Shown here in pieces: positions 18,069 through 26,694 of a DNA stretch of 64,000 nt; the first letter of the stretch is position 1; each line of letters begins with the position of its first letter. The position numbers and the translations under genes were made by a program. The DNA comes from UBA1479 sp002706405. Lineage in GTDB: Bacteria > Pseudomonadota > Alphaproteobacteria > Rhodospirillales > Casp-alpha2. The DNA is taken from NCBI GenBank assembly GCA_963972255.1, contig CAXATO010000001.1, positions 372,001 to 436,000 of the forward strand, in the 5' to 3' direction. Under the pieces are notes generated by a model that worked only from the letters and a program-made list of their open reading frames with translations, had not been told where the DNA came from and made no database searches.

Positions 18069-18355
18069 GTCGCGACTTTCGTCTTCCCAACTTTAGGTCT
18101 TTGGTATCCCACAGCGGGCGCCACAAAAACGGAGAGGAACCGCCGCAAAGCGATTCCTCTCCCTCCCCCTGCCGCGCATCGCACCCGATGGGCGACGCGC
18201 AGCATTTCGATACCATGGACAATTGTGGCAAAATTTGTCGGTTGGTGCCATGATAAATTCACAATGCCCGCAGTTTTTCCAACCATCGCCGTGCATACGG
18301 AAACGCAGCCTGAACGGCTGCGACTCACAGGATGTTTGATCGGGGAAAGAATGGG
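18069..18355. other. Intergenic region between convergent genes
   Basis: About 290 nt separate the phosphomannomutase and the carboxypeptidase, whose 3' ends face each other. It contains the minus-strand terminator described at 18125-18162, and a wide ATTGTG...CACAAT inverted pair around 18220-18264 of unknown meaning. Short open frames here have no recognisable product. Confidence 0.5.
18125..18162 (-). terminator. Intrinsic terminator for the D,D-carboxypeptidase gene
   Basis: Arms 18131-18143 and 18150-18162 pair over 13 bp with one mismatch (GGAGAGGAAYCGC) around a 6-nt loop. Read on the minus strand, the hairpin is followed by GTTTTTG (complement of 18124-18130). It lies about 190 nt beyond the stop of the minus-strand gene. 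The + strand side has no T-run, so it is mainly a minus-strand terminator. Confidence 0.65.
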
Positions 18356-19597
18356 TCAGCTCGGCGCCGGCAGAGCCGCCATTTCCAGGGAGTCCGGGCC
18401 GCGCAGTTCCATGCAGGGAATGTGGCGGCGTTCCAGAAGCTTGCACGCCCGATAGGCCTCGCGCTTGCTGAGGCCGTAAACGCGTGCCCGGTGCAGAACC
18501 TTGCCGTTCTTCTTGGTCAAGGGAACGATGGACACGATCCCGCCGTCCAACAGGGACGGCACGGTTTTCCGCGCCTTGGTGGCCATGTTCTCGGCCTGCT
18601 CGGACTGCGCAAAGGCGCCGACCTGGATGCCCCAGCGCGACTTCTTGTCGAATTCGACGATCCGGGGCGGCCCGTCGCCGTCGCCCTGTTCCTCTTCGCG
18701 GCCGGGGGCCGTCGGCAGGGGGGCAGGGGCGGGAACGTCCGCTTTGGCAAGCACCGGCGCGCTGCCCAGTTCGGCGAAGGCGCGGTCCAGATACTTGGCC
18801 ATCAGGCGATTGCGGGTCCGCGACGAATTGGCGCCGAACACGACGCCGATCACACGTCGGCCGCCGCGCTTGGCCGAGGACACCAGATTAAAGCCGGATG
18901 CCCGGATATAGCCGGTTTTGAAGCCGTCGGCGCCGTCATAGGTCAGCAGCATCTTGTTATGGGTCTTGTAGGACACGCCGTTGAAATCGAACCGGGTGCG
19001 CGAGAAGAAATGATAGTACTGCGGAAAGTCGCGCAGAAGCGCGCGGGCCAGCTTGGCCATGTCACGGGCGGTGCTCATCTGGGCTCTGTGCGGCAGGCCC
19101 GAAGCATTGCGAAAGGTCGTCCGGTTCATGCCCAGGCGGCGCGCCGTTTCGGTCATTTCCCGGGCGAATTTCCATTCCTTGCCGCTATAGTTTTCAGCCA
19201 CGGCGGCGGCGATGTCGTTGGCCGATTTCACGGACAATGCCAGGATGGCGTCGCGCACGGAAATGGTTTGGCCGGGCTTGAGACCCAATTTCGACGGGGG
19301 CTGGCCAGCGGCACGCGCCGACATGCGCAGGCGCGTGTTCATGGACCAGCGGCCGCTTTCGACCGCTTCGAACATCTTGTAGAGGGTCATCATCTTGGTC
19401 AGGGAGGCGGGATAGTTCCGAGTGTCCGCATTGACCGCGTGCAGAACCTCGCCGGTTTCAGCATCGATGACAAGGGATGCGTATTTCGCTGCGGCCTGGC
19501 CCGGCGAAAGCACCAGAGCGGCCAGCAGCACCAGGGCTGCCGCTGCCAAAAGGCGCAGGCTCCCCCTTCGTTCAATCGAGCGCGTCGTGTCAGCCAT
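18356..19597 (-). CDS. D-alanyl-D-alanine carboxypeptidase (penicillin-binding protein 5/6 type) with SPOR domain
   Basis: 413 residues. A signal/anchor segment (about residues 14-37) exports it to the periplasm. The three S11-peptidase motifs are all present: S65-L-T-K68, S125-A-N127 and K227-T-G229, so it should remove the terminal D-Ala from peptidoglycan pentapeptides. The C-terminus from about residue 335 (WGIQVGAFAQSEQAENMATKA) is a SPOR domain, which binds denuded septal glycan and would target the enzyme to the division site. A Pro/Ala-rich linker joins the two. The domain order is common in alphaproteobacteria. Confidence 0.93.
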   Translation of the reverse strand: MADTTRSIERRGSLRLLAAAALVLLAALVLSPGQAAAKYASLVIDAETGEVLHAVNADTRNYPASLTKMMTLYKMFEAVESGRWSMNTRLRMSARAAGQPPSKLGLKPGQTISVRDAILALSVKSANDIAAAVAENYSGKEWKFAREMTETARRLGMNRTTFRNASGLPHRAQMSTARDMAKLARALLRDFPQYYHFFSRTRFDFNGVSYKTHNKMLLTYDGADGFKTGYIRASGFNLVSSAKRGGRRVIGVVFGANSSRTRNRLMAKYLDRAFAELGSAPVLAKADVPAPAPLPTAPGREEEQGDGDGPPRIVEFDKKSRWGIQVGAFAQSEQAENMATKARKTVPSLLDGGIVSIVPLTKKNGKVLHRARVYGLSKREAYRACKLLERRHIPCMELRGPDSLEMAALPAPS

Positions 19598-19895
19598 GAG
19601 AGCTCTCTTCCCCGTTTTGAGCTGTATGCCTCATTGTCGTCGTCGCGTCGTCCCCCGATTCGCCGGCATGGTAGCGGAATCCGCTAACGGCGTCTCCAGA
19701 AATTTCGCTGCCGAATCAATATCTTCTTTAAGGAATCATCGTAAATATTTGATTAACCCGGAGGCAGACAGGGCATTTGGGTGCCCGTTATCGGTGTGTT
19801 CGACGCGCGTGGGCGCCGGACGGACCGCCTAAAAAATTCCATGAAACCAAAAGGTTACAGGAAGGATAAATTTTTGTGCAACGCACCATGGAATC

Positions 19896-19924
19896 TTGAC
19901 GAAAGGCCAGGGTAGGGCTTATAT
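19896..19924 (+). promoter_or_regulatory. Sigma70-type promoter of the phasin gene
   Basis: TTGACG at 19896-19901, a 17-nt spacer, and TTATAT at 19919-19924. Both boxes match the housekeeping consensus well at the ideal spacing. The predicted start of transcription, about 19931, leaves a leader of roughly 120 nt before the phasin ATG. Confidence 0.7.
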
Positions 19925-19933
19925 TCGTGATTG

Positions 19934-19960
19934 CTGCACTGCAGCATCGCTGCGAGGCAG
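19934..19960 (+). promoter_or_regulatory. Two tandem CTGC-N3-GCAG sites, candidate PhaR operators
   Basis: CTGC-ACT-GCAG occupies 19934-19944 and CTGC-GAG-GCAG occupies 19950-19960, both immediately downstream of the promoter -10 box. CTGC-N3/4-GCAG is the sequence reported for the PHB-responsive repressor PhaR of Paracoccus denitrificans at its phasin promoter. Two copies here, at the start of a phasin transcript, point to the same PHA-sensing repression. No phaR gene is in this window. Confidence 0.65.
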
Positions 19961-20049
19961 TGACCAGCGGCACCGGCGACGCCAAAGCGCCCGGAAGCCG
20001 CCCAAGGATGATGTTGATCGCCCGACACAGAACCCAGATGGAGAGTACA

Positions 20050-20643
20050 ATGGCTGAAGCCAAGAAGCCCACCGCGCCTGCGAAACCTGCCACCGCGCCT
20101 GCCAAGCCTGCCGCTGCTGCCGCGCCCGCAGCCGCGCCCAGCCAGGTCGAGGCTCCCGCCGTGGTCGCCAAGGAAACCGTTGAAACCGTCGTCAAGGCCG
20201 GTGCCGATGTCGCGGCCAAGGGCGTAGAGAAGGCCGTGACCATCGGCCAGGAACAAGTTGCCGCGGCCGTCAAGGCCGGCGGTCAGGTGTTCAAGACCTA
20301 CGAAGACGCCGTCACCTACGGCAAGGAAAACGTCGACGCCATCGTTCAGGCCAATACCATCATGTCCAAGGGCATGCAGGATCTGAACAAGGTGCTGTTC
20401 TCCATGATGCAGAAGAACATGGAAGAAACGGTTGATCTGACCAAGAAGATGTTCGGCTGCAAGTCGGTTGACGACATGGTCAAGCTGCAGAGCAGCCTGC
20501 TGAAGACCAATTATTCCAAGGCCTTCGACGAAAGCCGCAAGATTTCCGACATGGCCGTGAAACTGGCCGAGGAAGCCACGGCGCCGATTACCGAGCGGGT
20601 GACGGTCACGGTCGAAAAGGTCGCCAAACCGATCGCCGCCTAA
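20050..20643 (+). CDS. Phasin family protein (PHA granule-associated)
   Basis: 197 residues from the ATG at 20050, chosen for GGAGAG 7 nt upstream. The first ~45 residues are a low-complexity Ala/Pro/Lys repeat (for example KPTAPAKPATAPAKPAAA). The remainder is an amphipathic helical phasin domain (VNTIMSKG-type pattern seen as QANTIMSKGMQDLNKVL, MFGCKSVDDMVKLQSSLLK, NYSKAFDESRKISDMAVKLA). Phasins coat polyhydroxyalkanoate granules and control their size. phaC is 32 kb away in this window. An intrinsic terminator follows directly. Confidence 0.92.
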   Translation: MAEAKKPTAPAKPATAPAKPAAAAAPAAAPSQVEAPAVVAKETVETVVKAGADVAAKGVEKAVTIGQEQVAAAVKAGGQVFKTYEDAVTYGKENVDAIVQANTIMSKGMQDLNKVLFSMMQKNMEETVDLTKKMFGCKSVDDMVKLQSSLLKTNYSKAFDESRKISDMAVKLAEEATAPITERVTVTVEKVAKPIAA

Positions 20644-20948
20644 GGCCACCCCCCATTCCCTCTTTCACAGGGGGGCTTTCAGACGCCCGGCGCGACCCGC
20701 CGGGCGTTTTCTTGTTTGGGCCGCCGCGGCCGTTTCCGCCCTGTGGGGGAATTCCCACGCTCAGGACTTGGCGGCGGCGGCGGGGCTGCCCATATATCTT
20801 TGGAGCAAGCGGCCGCCTTTCCCCGGACCCGGGGCTTCCCCGGGCAATCCTTTTTAAATAGAATTGGATTACCGTCGGAGTGGTAACCGCTTCGGCGGCG
20901 CCGATGGGCGGCGTTCGCCAGTCCAGTAACGGCAAGGACAGGACGGAG
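20644..20948. other. Intergenic region between phasin and clpS
   Basis: About 305 nt. It holds the phasin terminator (20683-20713) and, further on, TTGGCG (20768-20773) with a 17-nt spacer before CATATA (20791-20796), a weak candidate promoter for clpS-clpA. A second AT-rich patch lies at 20848-20872. I see no gene. Confidence 0.4.
20683..20713 (+). terminator. Intrinsic terminator after the phasin gene
   Basis: A perfect 10-bp stem, ACGCCCGGCG (20683-20692) and CGCCGGGCGT (20698-20707), with a CGACC loop, followed by TTTTCTTGTTT. It lies 40 nt after the phasin stop and separates it from clpS. Confidence 0.85.
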
Positions 20949-21317
20949 ATGACAGGACCGACAGACCCGCCAAAATCTCCCATCGACCCGGATCGGGACG
21001 ATGACTCCGGCACCGGTTTGGCGGTTAAATCCCGCACGCGGACCAAGCGGCCGTCCATGTACAAGGTTCTGATGCTCAATGACGACTACACCCCCATGGA
21101 GTTCGTCGTTCATGTTCTCGAGCGCTTCTTTGGCATGAACATTGAGCAAGCTACCCAGGTGATGCTGCACGTCCACCAGCGCGGTGTGGGCGTCTGCGGT
21201 GTCTTCACATATGAAATCGCCGAAACGAAAGTGACACAGGTCATGGACCTGGCGCGTCAGCACCAGCATCCTCTCCAGTGCACGATCGAGAAAGATGGCG
21301 GCGGAGACGAGGAATAG
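20949..21317 (+). CDS. clpS: ATP-dependent Clp protease adaptor ClpS
   Basis: 122 residues from the ATG at 20949. ClpS delivers N-degron substrates (N-terminal Leu, Phe, Tyr, Trp) to ClpAP. After a 35-residue variable tail the core begins PSMYKVLMLNDDYTPMEFVV; ND and the following D-Y-T-P-M residues form the N-degron pocket. VMLHVHQRGVGVCGVFTYEIAETK is the conserved second half. clpA begins at the very next base after the stop, an invariant pairing. The aat gene in this window supplies a matching N-degron enzyme. Confidence 0.95.
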   Translation: MTGPTDPPKSPIDPDRDDDSGTGLAVKSRTRTKRPSMYKVLMLNDDYTPMEFVVHVLERFFGMNIEQATQVMLHVHQRGVGVCGVFTYEIAETKVTQVMDLARQHQHPLQCTIEKDGGGDEE

Positions 21318-23630
21318 ATGCTTTCACGCGAGCTAGAACAGACCCTTCACCGCGCCCTGGCACTCGCCGCCGAGCGTAACCACGAATACGCAACTCTTGA
21401 ACACCTGCTGCTCTCCCTGACCGAAGACCCGGATTCCATCGCGGTGCTGAAGGCCTGCGACGTGGAAGTGGAACGGCTGATCGCCGACCTGACCGAGTTT
21501 CTCGACAACGAGCTGGCGGAGATCGACAATCCGCGCGGCCTGGAGCCTAAGCCGACGGCCGGTTTTCAGCGCGTCGTTCAGCGCGCGGTGATCCATGTTC
21601 AGTCGTCGGGGCGCGAGGAAGTGACCGGCGCCAACGTGCTGGTCGCCTTGTTCTCGGAACGGGAATCCCATGCCGTCTATTACCTGCAACTGCAGGACAT
21701 GACCCGGCTCGACGCCGTCAATTACATTTCCCACGGCATCGCCAAGGTGCCCGGGCGCTCGGAACAGCGCACGGTTTCCGGCGCCGATCCCGAGGCCGAC
21801 GCGGAGACCGTCGCGCGCAAGGGCTCGGAAGCGCTTGATGCCTATTGCACCAACCTGAACAAAAAGGCGTCCGAAGGCCGCATCGATCCCCTGATCGGGC
21901 GCCATGAAGAGGTCGACCGGGCCGTCCAGATCCTGTGCCGCCGTAACAAGAACAACCCCTTGTTCGTCGGCGACCCCGGCGTCGGCAAGACCGCCATCGC
22001 CGAAGGCCTGGCCAAGCGCATTGAGGACGAGGAAGTGCCCGAGGTTTTGCTCGGCAATACCATTTACTCCCTCGACATGGGGGCGCTTCTGGCTGGAACG
22101 CGCTATCGCGGCGATTTCGAAGAGCGCCTGAAGAACGTCATGGCTGAACTGGAAGCCATGCCCAAGGCGATTCTGTTCATCGATGAAATTCACACGGTGA
22201 TCGGCGCCGGCGCCACCTCGGGCGGGTCCATGGATGCCTCCAACATCCTGAAGCCGGCCCTGCAGAAGGGCGGCCTGCGCTGCATGGGATCGACCACCTA
22301 CAAAGAATACCGCAACCACTTCGAGAAGGACCGCGCCCTGGTGCGCCGGTTCCAGAAAATCGACGTCTACGAGCCGTCCACGGATGATGCGATCAAGATC
22401 CTCAAGGGCCTGAAGTCCTATTTCGAGGACCATCACAAGGTGCGCTACACCAACGACGCCTTGAAGGCAGCGGTGGAGTTGTCGACCAAGTACATCCACG
22501 AACGCAAGCTGCCGGACAAGGCGCTCGACGTCATCGATGAGGTTGGGGCCTCGCGCATGTTGTTGCCGCCGGGCAAGCGGCGCAAAACGGTCACCGTGAA
22601 GGACGTGGAACAGGTCGTCGCCAAGATCGCCCGCATTCCGGAAAAGTCGGTGTCGTCCGACGACCGCAAGGCGCTTAAGAACCTGGACCGTGACTTGAAG
22701 ACCATGGTGTTCGGGCAGGACAACGCCATCGAGGCCCTGGCCGGCGCCATCAAGCTGTCCCGCGCCGGTCTGCGCGAGCCGGAAAAGCCCATCGGCTCCT
22801 ATCTGTTCTCGGGCCCGACGGGGGTCGGCAAGACCGAAGTCGCGCGCCAACTGTCGCATATCATGGGGATTGATCTGGTCCGCTTCGACATGTCCGAATA
22901 TATGGAGCGCCATTCCGTGTCGCGCCTGATCGGCGCGCCCCCGGGCTATGTCGGCTTCGACCAGGGCGGTCTGTTGACCGACGCCGTCGACCAGCAGCCC
23001 CATTGCGTGCTGTTGCTGGACGAGATCGAAAAGGCCCATCCGGATCTGTTTAATATCCTTCTTCAGGTCATGGACCACGGCAAGTTGACCGACCACAACG
23101 GCAAGTCCGTCAGCTTCCGCAATGTGATCCTGATCATGACCACCAACGCGGGTGCCGCCGATCTGGCCAAGCCGGCTATCGGCTTTGAACGGGAAACCCG
23201 GGTGGGCGAAGACACGGAAGCGATCGAGCGCATGTTTACGCCCGAGTTCCGCAACCGCCTGGATGCCATCATTCCCTTCGCGGCGCTGACGTCGGAAGTC
23301 GTCGCCCGTGTCGTCGACAAGTTCGTCATGAACCTGGAATTGCAGCTTGAGGACCGGGGCGTGGTGATCGAACTGACCGACGCCGCCCGCGAATGGCTGG
23401 CCAAGCGCGGTTTCGACAAGCTGTTTGGTGCCCGGCCGCTCAGCCGTGTGATTCAGGAGAACATCAAGAAGCCGCTGGCCGAAGAACTGTTGTTCGGCAA
23501 GCTGACCAAGGGCGGCATCGTCCTGGTCGGCGTCGACGACGACAAGCTGGTGTTCGATTTCCCCGAACCGGGGTCGACCCGCCTGCCGGCCAAGCGCAAA
23601 AAGGGCAAGGTCCCGGCGCTGGTCGAATAA
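21318..23630 (+). CDS. clpA: ATP-dependent Clp protease ATP-binding subunit ClpA
   Basis: 770 residues, full length. ClpA is the AAA+ unfoldase that feeds ClpP. The N-terminal double Clp repeat (LEQTLHRALALAAERNHEYA) binds ClpS. D1 has Walker A GDPGVGKTAIAEG and Walker B ILFIDEIHTVIGAG; D2 has GPTGVGKTEVARQ and VLLLDEIEKAHPDLFNILLQ. IGxPPGYVGF-type loop is present as IGAPPGYVGFDQGG. It starts directly after clpS, so expression is coupled. Confidence 0.97.
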   Translation: MLSRELEQTLHRALALAAERNHEYATLEHLLLSLTEDPDSIAVLKACDVEVERLIADLTEFLDNELAEIDNPRGLEPKPTAGFQRVVQRAVIHVQSSGREEVTGANVLVALFSERESHAVYYLQLQDMTRLDAVNYISHGIAKVPGRSEQRTVSGADPEADAETVARKGSEALDAYCTNLNKKASEGRIDPLIGRHEEVDRAVQILCRRNKNNPLFVGDPGVGKTAIAEGLAKRIEDEEVPEVLLGNTIYSLDMGALLAGTRYRGDFEERLKNVMAELEAMPKAILFIDEIHTVIGAGATSGGSMDASNILKPALQKGGLRCMGSTTYKEYRNHFEKDRALVRRFQKIDVYEPSTDDAIKILKGLKSYFEDHHKVRYTNDALKAAVELSTKYIHERKLPDKALDVIDEVGASRMLLPPGKRRKTVTVKDVEQVVAKIARIPEKSVSSDDRKALKNLDRDLKTMVFGQDNAIEALAGAIKLSRAGLREPEKPIGSYLFSGPTGVGKTEVARQLSHIMGIDLVRFDMSEYMERHSVSRLIGAPPGYVGFDQGGLLTDAVDQQPHCVLLLDEIEKAHPDLFNILLQVMDHGKLTDHNGKSVSFRNVILIMTTNAGAADLAKPAIGFERETRVGEDTEAIERMFTPEFRNRLDAIIPFAALTSEVVARVVDKFVMNLELQLEDRGVVIELTDAAREWLAKRGFDKLFGARPLSRVIQENIKKPLAEELLFGKLTKGGIVLVGVDDDKLVFDFPEPGSTRLPAKRKKGKVPALVE

Positions 23631-23657
23631 CCGCTCCCCGGCGCGGGCGGACGCAGC

Positions 23658-24797
23658 GTGGCGTTTTCCTTCCTTTCCGGGACCCGGGTTCTCGACCTCA
23701 GTCAGTATCTGCCGGGTCCGCTCGCGGCCCAGGTGTTGGCCGACCTCGGGGCCGACGTGGTGAAGGTCGAGCCGCCGGCGGGCGACCCGCTGCGTCATCT
23801 TGATCCCTTGTCGGGCTTGCTCGACCCTGATGTGGTTGAGGGCGGCGACGCGTCCCCCTTCTATCAGGTACTCAACGCCGGAAAGACGGTCACCCGCCTC
23901 GATCTCAAGTCCGACGGCGGCAAGGCGCAGTTCCGGGCCTTGCTCCAGGATGCCGATGTTGTGCTGGAAAGTTACCGGCCCGGCGTCATGGACCGGCTCG
24001 GGTTCGGATACGGCGCGGCCAAGGCTTTGAACCCGGGGCTGGTCTATTGCGCGCTCACGGGCTACGGGCAGACGGGGCCGCTGCGCCTAGCCGCCGGACA
24101 CGATCTCAACTACATGGCCTCCACGGGGGCGCTGCGTCAGGCCGGAACGGCGACGGGTGCGGCCATGGCCTGGCCGCCCATGGCCGATTGCGCCGGGGCG
24201 GTGATGTCGGCGCTTGCCATCCTGGGGGCGCTGGTGCGCCGGGGCCGGGACGGGCAGGGCGCCTTTTTGGATGTCGCCATGTCCGACTGCGTCCTGTCCT
24301 GGCAGGCCATCGGCCTGACGGCGGAAAAGATGGGCCTGGGAAAGGCGCGGGGGGCCGCGCTGCTGACGGGCGGCGCCGCCTGTTATCGCGTCTATGCCTG
24401 CGCCGATGGGCGGGAGCTGACGCTCGGCAATCTGGAGCCCCGATTCTGGGAAAACTTCTGCCGCGCCATCGGCCGCGACGATTGGGTTTCCCGGCAGTGG
24501 GAGGCGATGCCGCAAACGGGGCTCATTGCCGAGGTTGCAGATCATCTTGCCGGCCGGCCCCTGGATCATTGGGTGGCCGTGCTGGCGGGCGTCGATACCT
24601 GCGTTCAGCCCGTCGCCGATTACGCGGGCGTCGCGGATCAGCCGCAGGTGCAGGCGCGGGGGCTTGTCAGGGATGATCCGCTTGGCGGGGTTCAGGTGCT
24701 GCTGCCGATCCTTGCCGATGGTTTGACCACGGGTGATCGGGCACCGCTTCAGCTGCGCACGGTGGAACAGGTTTTACAGAGCTGGGAAAAGGTCTAG
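23658..24797 (+). CDS. CaiB/BaiF family CoA-transferase
   Basis: 379 residues with a GTG start. Family III CoA transferases move CoA between organic acids through a mixed anhydride on an aspartate; the group also includes alpha-methylacyl-CoA racemase. Visible: VLDLSQYLPGPLAAQVLADLG at the start, NAGKTVTRLDLKS, GYGQTGPLRLAAGHDLNYMA, and the region of the catalytic Asp in PPMADCAGAVMSAL. The C-terminal layout fits racemase-like members. The substrate is unknown. Its stop overlaps that of the convergent secreted-protein gene (shared CTAG at 24794-24797). Confidence 0.88.
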   Translation: MAFSFLSGTRVLDLSQYLPGPLAAQVLADLGADVVKVEPPAGDPLRHLDPLSGLLDPDVVEGGDASPFYQVLNAGKTVTRLDLKSDGGKAQFRALLQDADVVLESYRPGVMDRLGFGYGAAKALNPGLVYCALTGYGQTGPLRLAAGHDLNYMASTGALRQAGTATGAAMAWPPMADCAGAVMSALAILGALVRRGRDGQGAFLDVAMSDCVLSWQAIGLTAEKMGLGKARGAALLTGGAACYRVYACADGRELTLGNLEPRFWENFCRAIGRDDWVSRQWEAMPQTGLIAEVADHLAGRPLDHWVAVLAGVDTCVQPVADYAGVADQPQVQARGLVRDDPLGGVQVLLPILADGLTTGDRAPLQLRTVEQVLQSWEKV

Positions 24798-25432
24798 CGG
24801 GCGACCTGGGGGCAGTCGGCTTCGCGGGTCAGGCCGACCATGGAGGCACCCTGCGATGACAGGCGCAAGTTGCCCTTGGCGCCGATGACGTAGGCCTGAC
24901 TGCCGAGCGGCTTTCCATTAGCGGCCATGCGCACGACTTGGGCGGCGCGGCAGGCGCGGCAATTGTTGACCAGGAACACGCCGCCGTTGGTCTTGTCGGT
25001 TTCAAGCGTGATGCAGGTCTTGTTGCTGTCGTCGACGAGCGTTTCCGGCTTCACCAGATTGGCCTGCTTGCAGGGATAGATGGACCCCAGGCTGGTCCGA
25101 CCGGGGCCGCGGAACGGCAACGGCAGGGTCATGTTGCCCATGACGTTGAACTTGCGCACTTCGGGGTTGGAATAGCCTTGGCGCAGGCGGGTCACGCCGA
25201 CGACCATGCAGGCGTTGCACGTGTTCACCAGCACTTCGCCCGTGCCCGTGCGGCCGTGGCGAATGCAATTCGCCCCCGGGGCGAGGGCTGCCGCCGTGCG
25301 GATCAAGGGATTGATCTCCATGGCCGTCGCGCCGGGCACGCGGGGGGCTGCGATGGCGACCGCCGACAGCAACAGAACCGCGACGAGGGTGGCGGCCGTC
25401 AGGAGATAAATTTTCACGTACCTTTCAATCAT
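24794..25432 (-). CDS. Secreted protein with a duplicated four-cysteine module, unknown function
   Basis: 212 residues. A signal peptide (KIYLLTAATLVAVLLLSAVAIA) predicts export. The mature protein is two copies of one module: C56...VLVNTC72NAC75...C121 and C140...FLVNNC158RAC161...C207. The gap from the second cysteine of CxxC to the last cysteine is exactly 46 residues in both. All eight cysteines belong to the modules, suggesting disulfide-stabilised domains; no His follows CxxC, so it is not a c-type heme site. I know no family. AAAGGG abuts the ATG; a GTG five codons later is an alternative start. Confidence 0.7.
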   Translation of the reverse strand: MIERYVKIYLLTAATLVAVLLLSAVAIAAPRVPGATAMEINPLIRTAAALAPGANCIRHGRTGTGEVLVNTCNACMVVGVTRLRQGYSNPEVRKFNVMGNMTLPLPFRGPGRTSLGSIYPCKQANLVKPETLVDDSNKTCITLETDKTNGGVFLVNNCRACRAAQVVRMAANGKPLGSQAYVIGAKGNLRLSSQGASMVGLTREADCPQVAR

Positions 25433-25447
25433 CCCTTTACTTTAGGG

Positions 25448-25480
25448 ATTATTGGTAAAGGAAACGTGACCAGCATCACA
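25448..25480 (-). promoter_or_regulatory. Possible CRP/FNR-family site upstream of the duplicated-cysteine gene
   Basis: CGTGA-N6-TCACA at 25465-25480 differs from TGTGA-N6-TCACA at one position. On the minus strand it lies 33-48 nt before the ATG of the gene at 25432, near a possible -10 (AATAAT, complement of 25448-25453). A CCTTTAC/GTAAAGG inverted pair (25434-25440, 25455-25461) overlaps. The spacing is not canonical, so this is tentative. Confidence 0.3.
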
Positions 25481-25521
25481 GTTGTGGGTGATTTTTCGGA
25501 AATTTGTATATTTTATTGATC

Positions 25522-26691
25522 TTAATCTGCTTTTTTAAAGGGTGAGAACTGCCCGTAGGCCGACATTTGCCGCTCGATTCCCCTGGATTCGTCGTCCAGG
25601 AAGTCGGAAACCGCATTTCGGAAGCCCGGATCGGCGATCCAGTGGGCGGAAAAAGTGCGGCGGGGCAGGTAGCCGCGCTGCACCTTGTGGGGCCCCTGGG
25701 CCCCGGCTTCGACCCATTTCAGGCCGTGGGCGATGGCGTAATCGATGGCTTGGTAGTAGCAGGCTTCGAAGTGCAGGAACTTGTAGTCGGCGAGGCAACC
25801 CCAATTGCGGCCGTAAAGCGTATCACCACCCCGCAGATTCAGCGCACCGGCCACGGGCCGGCCATCCTTTTCCACCATGATCAGAACCACGGCGCGGCCT
25901 AGGCGTTCGCCCAGCAGGGAGAAAAACCGGCGGGTCAGATAGGCTTGGCCCCACTTCTTGTCGGTCGTGTCCATGTAGAACTGGAAGAACGCATCCCAAT
26001 GGGCTTCGGTGATGTCGTTGCCTTCCAGGGCGCGGATCTCCAGGTCCGCCTCATGGACGGCGCGGCGCTCTTTCTTGATGTTCTTGCGCTTGCGCGATGA
26101 CAGTTCGTTCAGGAAATCGTCGAAGGTTTTGAACCCCTTGTTCTCCCAATGGAATTGCTGGCCGATGCGCTGCAGATAGCCGCCGGCGCCGAAGGCCTGC
26201 CATTCCTCTTCGGTGGGGAAGGTGACGTGCAGCGACGACACGCCCAGGTTCTGCGCCAACTGCGCCATGCCGGCGATCAGGGCGGCGCGCATCTCGCGGC
26301 GTTGGTCCTCGGGCAGGGCCGCGTTGACGAGAAGGCGCGGCCCGGTCACCGGTGTGAAGGGGACGGCGCATTGCAGCTTGGGATAATAGCGCCCGCCCGC
26401 CCGCTCGTAGGCATCGGCCCAGCCCCAGTCGAACACGTATTCACCATAGGAATGGTTTTTCAGATAGAGCGGCGCGCAAGCCGCGAGCCCGCCCGCCGGG
26501 TCTTCGATCAGAAGATGCTGGCCGAGCCAGCCGTTTTCCGAGGTGGCCGAACCGGAATCCTCAAGCGCCGATAGAAAGGCATGGCTGACAAAAGGATTGT
26601 CCGCGCCGGCACAGGCATCCCAGGCCTCGGGCGAGGTCTCGGAGAGGGACTTGATAATCTTGATGGCGACCGCGTCGCGTCCGTCGGGCAT
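25522..26691 (-). CDS. FemAB-like GNAT-fold acyltransferase (PF04339 type)
   Basis: 389 residues, typical of the peptidogalycan/FemAB_like group, which has a double GNAT fold. Diagnostic stretches are LYLKNHSYGEYVFDWGWADAY, YYPKLQCAVPFTPVTGPRLL, SSRKRKNIKKERR and GAQGPHKVQRGYLPRRTFSAHW. Family members are widespread in proteobacteria, and a role in transferring an amino acid or acyl group in envelope or metabolite synthesis is inferred only. It begins 3 nt after the stop of the corrinoid-binding-protein gene upstream on this strand, indicating an operon. Confidence 0.85.
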   Translation of the reverse strand: MPDGRDAVAIKIIKSLSETSPEAWDACAGADNPFVSHAFLSALEDSGSATSENGWLGQHLLIEDPAGGLAACAPLYLKNHSYGEYVFDWGWADAYERAGGRYYPKLQCAVPFTPVTGPRLLVNAALPEDQRREMRAALIAGMAQLAQNLGVSSLHVTFPTEEEWQAFGAGGYLQRIGQQFHWENKGFKTFDDFLNELSSRKRKNIKKERRAVHEADLEIRALEGNDITEAHWDAFFQFYMDTTDKKWGQAYLTRRFFSLLGERLGRAVVLIMVEKDGRPVAGALNLRGGDTLYGRNWGCLADYKFLHFEACYYQAIDYAIAHGLKWVEAGAQGPHKVQRGYLPRRTFSAHWIADPGFRNAVSDFLDDESRGIERQMSAYGQFSPFKKAD

Positions 26692-26694
26692 GGG

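Larger units (their letters stand above)
19598..20049. other. Divergent regulatory region before the phasin gene
   Basis: About 450 nt without a convincing gene between the carboxypeptidase (minus) and phasin (plus) genes. It holds the phasin promoter and two PhaR-type operator candidates, listed separately. The 19680-19760 part is AT-rich and may carry the minus-strand promoter. An in-frame ATG as far back as 19927 exists for the phasin, but it overlaps the operator sites and lacks phasin-like sequence. Confidence 0.5.

Noticed and set aside
21333..23798. 821-residue open frame opposite clpA
   Set aside because: It is antisense to a full clpA, reflects high-GC codon bias, and has no recognisable domain.
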